From Planctomycetales bacterium (GTDB lineage: Bacteria; Planctomycetota; Planctomycetia; Pirellulales; Thermoguttaceae), in the NCBI GenBank assembly GCA_007122045.1, contig SKJM01000612.1:1-7320 (forward strand): a DNA stretch of 7,320 nucleotides. Direction: 5' to 3'. Shown here in pieces: positions 5,910 through 7,320 of this stretch (position 1 is its first letter; every line of letters begins with the position of its first letter). Under the pieces are notes generated by a model that was not told the origin of the DNA, made no database searches, and worked only from the letters and a program-made list of their open reading frames with translations. The position numbers and the translations under genes were made by a program.

Positions 5910-7133
5910 ATGACCGCCAACAACCAGTCTGCAAGTGGCAATTCGCCGGGTGTTCCGATCCTGGATCTCGGGCGGCAGTCGGCCGCGCTGGGCCGCCAAA
6001 TCGCGGCCGCCCTGGCCCGGGTGTGCGAAAGTGGACAGTTCGTGCTCGGGCCGGAAGTGTCCGAACTGGAAAAGGGCATCGCCGACTATTGCCGTGTGGA
6101 GCACGCCGTCGGCTGCGCGTCGGGCAGCGACGCCCTGCTGCTGGCACTGATGACGTTCGACGTCGGGCCGGGCGACGAGGTGATCGTGCCCAGCTTTACC
6201 TTTTTTGCCACCGCCAGCGCGATCACGCGGCTGGGGGCCCGGCCCGTCTTTGCCGACATCCGCCCCGACTCGTTCAACCTCGACCCGGCCGACGTCCGCC
6301 GCAAGCTGTCGCCCGCCACCCGCGCCATCCTGCCCGTCCACCTCTTCGGCCAGTGTGCCGACATGACCGCGCTGGACGGCATCGCCGACGAGTGGGACCT
6401 GCCGGTCATCGAAGACGCCGCCCAGGCGATGGGCGCGGAGTTCGAAGGCCAACGAGCCGGGTCGATGGGCCAGATCGGCTGCTTCAGCTTCTACCCCACC
6501 AAGAATCTCGGCGGCGCCGGCGACGGCGGCATGCTCACCACGCGCAGCGCCGATCTGGCCGACCGCCTTCGGCTGCTCCGCGGCCACGGCATGCAGCCGC
6601 GGTACTATCACTCGGTGGTCGGCATCAACAGCCGGCTCGATTCGTTCCAGGCGGCCGTGCTCAACTGCAAGCTTCCCCACCTCGAACCGTGGACGCGCGA
6701 GCGGCAGAAGCTTGCCGAGCAATATGCCGAATTGTTCGTCGCCGAAGGGTTGGACCGGAATGTGGTGCTTCCCCAGCCGATGCGCGGCAACCGGCACGTG
6801 TGGAACCAGTACGTCATTCGCATTCCCGACGGCCGCCGCGACGCCCTGCGCAACTTCCTCACCGAGGCGCGCATCGGTACCGAAATCTACTACCCGCTCG
6901 GCCTGCACGAACAGGAATGCTTCCGGTACCTCGACTACGCGCCGACCGACCTCCCCCAAACCTACCGCGCCAGCCGCGAGGTGCTTGCCTTGCCCATCTT
7001 TCCCGGCCTCACGGTGGCCGAGCAGGAGCAGGTGGTGGGCCGCATTGCCGAGTTTCTCAACCGCGCCGGCGGCCACGGCATTCCCGCCCCGAAGTTCCTC
7101 AAGTATCCCGCGCGGCGGAAAGCGGCCGGGTAA
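5910..7133 (+). CDS. DegT/DnrJ/EryC1/StrS-family PLP-dependent sugar aminotransferase
   Basis: A 407-residue cytoplasmic enzyme that moves an amino group, usually from glutamate, onto a keto sugar nucleotide using pyridoxal phosphate. It shows the whole family pattern: ILDLGRQ (17-23), the SGQFVLGPEVSELE block (41-54), cofactor phosphate site CASGSDALLLAL (69-80), VIEDAAQAMGA with D169 contacting the pyridine nitrogen (166-176), and the Schiff-base lysine K198 in SFYPTKNLGGAGDGG. The substrate-binding part follows, with GINSRLDSFQAAVL (238-251), HVWNQYVIR (296-304) and YYPLGLH (327-333). The length is slightly over the usual 370-390 residues because of a short basic tail. ATG 5910 is preceded by GAGGG about 6 bases upstream. 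The exact sugar is not readable from sequence; WbpE-type, or GnnB-type enzymes that make 3-amino sugar for lipid A, are possibilities. Proximity to lpxD and a lipid A acyltransferase favours glycolipid or polysaccharide synthesis. Confidence 0.92.
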   Translation: MTANNQSASGNSPGVPILDLGRQSAALGRQIAAALARVCESGQFVLGPEVSELEKGIADYCRVEHAVGCASGSDALLLALMTFDVGPGDEVIVPSFTFFATASAITRLGARPVFADIRPDSFNLDPADVRRKLSPATRAILPVHLFGQCADMTALDGIADEWDLPVIEDAAQAMGAEFEGQRAGSMGQIGCFSFYPTKNLGGAGDGGMLTTRSADLADRLRLLRGHGMQPRYYHSVVGINSRLDSFQAAVLNCKLPHLEPWTRERQKLAEQYAELFVAEGLDRNVVLPQPMRGNRHVWNQYVIRIPDGRRDALRNFLTEARIGTEIYYPLGLHEQECFRYLDYAPTDLPQTYRASREVLALPIFPGLTVAEQEQVVGRIAEFLNRAGGHGIPAPKFLKYPARRKAAG

Positions 7134-7224
7134 ACCGCTGGAAGGGGCGCTAGCGGGAGAAACCAGGCGGGTAGGCGAAGAACACGCACTTCCAAGACTG
7201 AACACCCCACTTCCATCGTCTTTT

Positions 7225-7320
7225 TCAGCCCGCCGACGCGGAACGCTGGACGACCAAGATCACGCGGAAAGGCTCCTGACCCCCCTGGTCGCTGGGTGCG
7301 TCGTCCCCGATGGCGACAAC
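7225..7320 (-). CDS. C-terminal 31 codons of an unidentified minus-strand gene
   Basis: Reading the minus strand from the right edge, an open frame of 31 codons ends in TGA at 7227-7225. The end of the product reads IGDDAPSDQGGQEPFRVILV and then VQRSASAG. The FRVILVVQR strand after an acidic, Gly/Gln-rich loop looks like a genuine protein terminus, and no other frame here is convincing. It would be convergent with the aminotransferase, with 91 bases between the two stops. Too little is visible to name a family, and no terminator can be recognised between the genes. Confidence 0.45.
   Translation of the reverse strand, partial: VVAIGDDAPSDQGGQEPFRVILVVQRSASAG

Noticed and set aside
5660..6079. 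A 139-codon minus-strand open frame over the gap and the aminotransferase start
   Set aside because: Half of it is antisense to the aminotransferase, it has no ribosome site or recognisable motif, and it ends inside the hairpin pair.
5904..7205. A 433-codon minus-strand open frame
   Set aside because: It is the exact shadow of the clearly recognised aminotransferase.
1..7320. CRISPR array, tRNA, rRNA, transposase or integrase
   Set aside because: I saw no regularly spaced repeats, no cloverleaf-like gene and no recombinase motifs anywhere in the window.

Overview
The window looks like a GC-rich Gram-negative bacterial chromosome. Long open frames lie antisense to the real genes, most starts have weak Shine-Dalgarno sequences, and there is a lipid A locus. 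A planctomycete (Pirellulales-like) is my best guess, but this is an inference from style and gene content and no marker gene proves it.

Left third (1-3121): a divergent envelope locus. On the minus strand run a small four-helix membrane protein of unknown function (1468-1986), lpxD (196-1302) and the first 58 codons of an unidentified gene leaving the left edge (1-174). On the plus strand a lipid A-type late acyltransferase of the LpxL/HtrB family (2198-3121) is read the other way. The 211-base gap between the divergent genes holds a plausible minus-strand promoter and two adjacent strong hairpins.

Middle (3283-5617): three tightly packed plus-strand genes of unknown function, with visibly lower GC (sampled 60-base lines 43-50%, against 65-72% in the flanking genes). 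The first is a 279-residue protein with a layout like the TIGR04255 family. The second starts 1 base after it and has a low-complexity N-terminus and a helical C-terminus. The third, 18 bases on, is a 277-residue protein whose two ends read as the two halves of a PIN-type nuclease domain, with a large insert between. This is the best candidate in the window for an undescribed system, possibly defence or toxin-antitoxin related. No transposase or integrase is in view.

Right third (5618-7320): a 292-base gene-free gap with a palindromic, REP-like hairpin pair and a possible promoter, then a DegT/DnrJ/EryC1/StrS sugar aminotransferase (5910-7133). The last 31 codons of a minus-strand gene enter from the right edge and converge on it. 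LpxD, the acyltransferase and the sugar aminotransferase together suggest a locus for outer-membrane glycolipid synthesis, into which the three-gene cassette appears to have been inserted.
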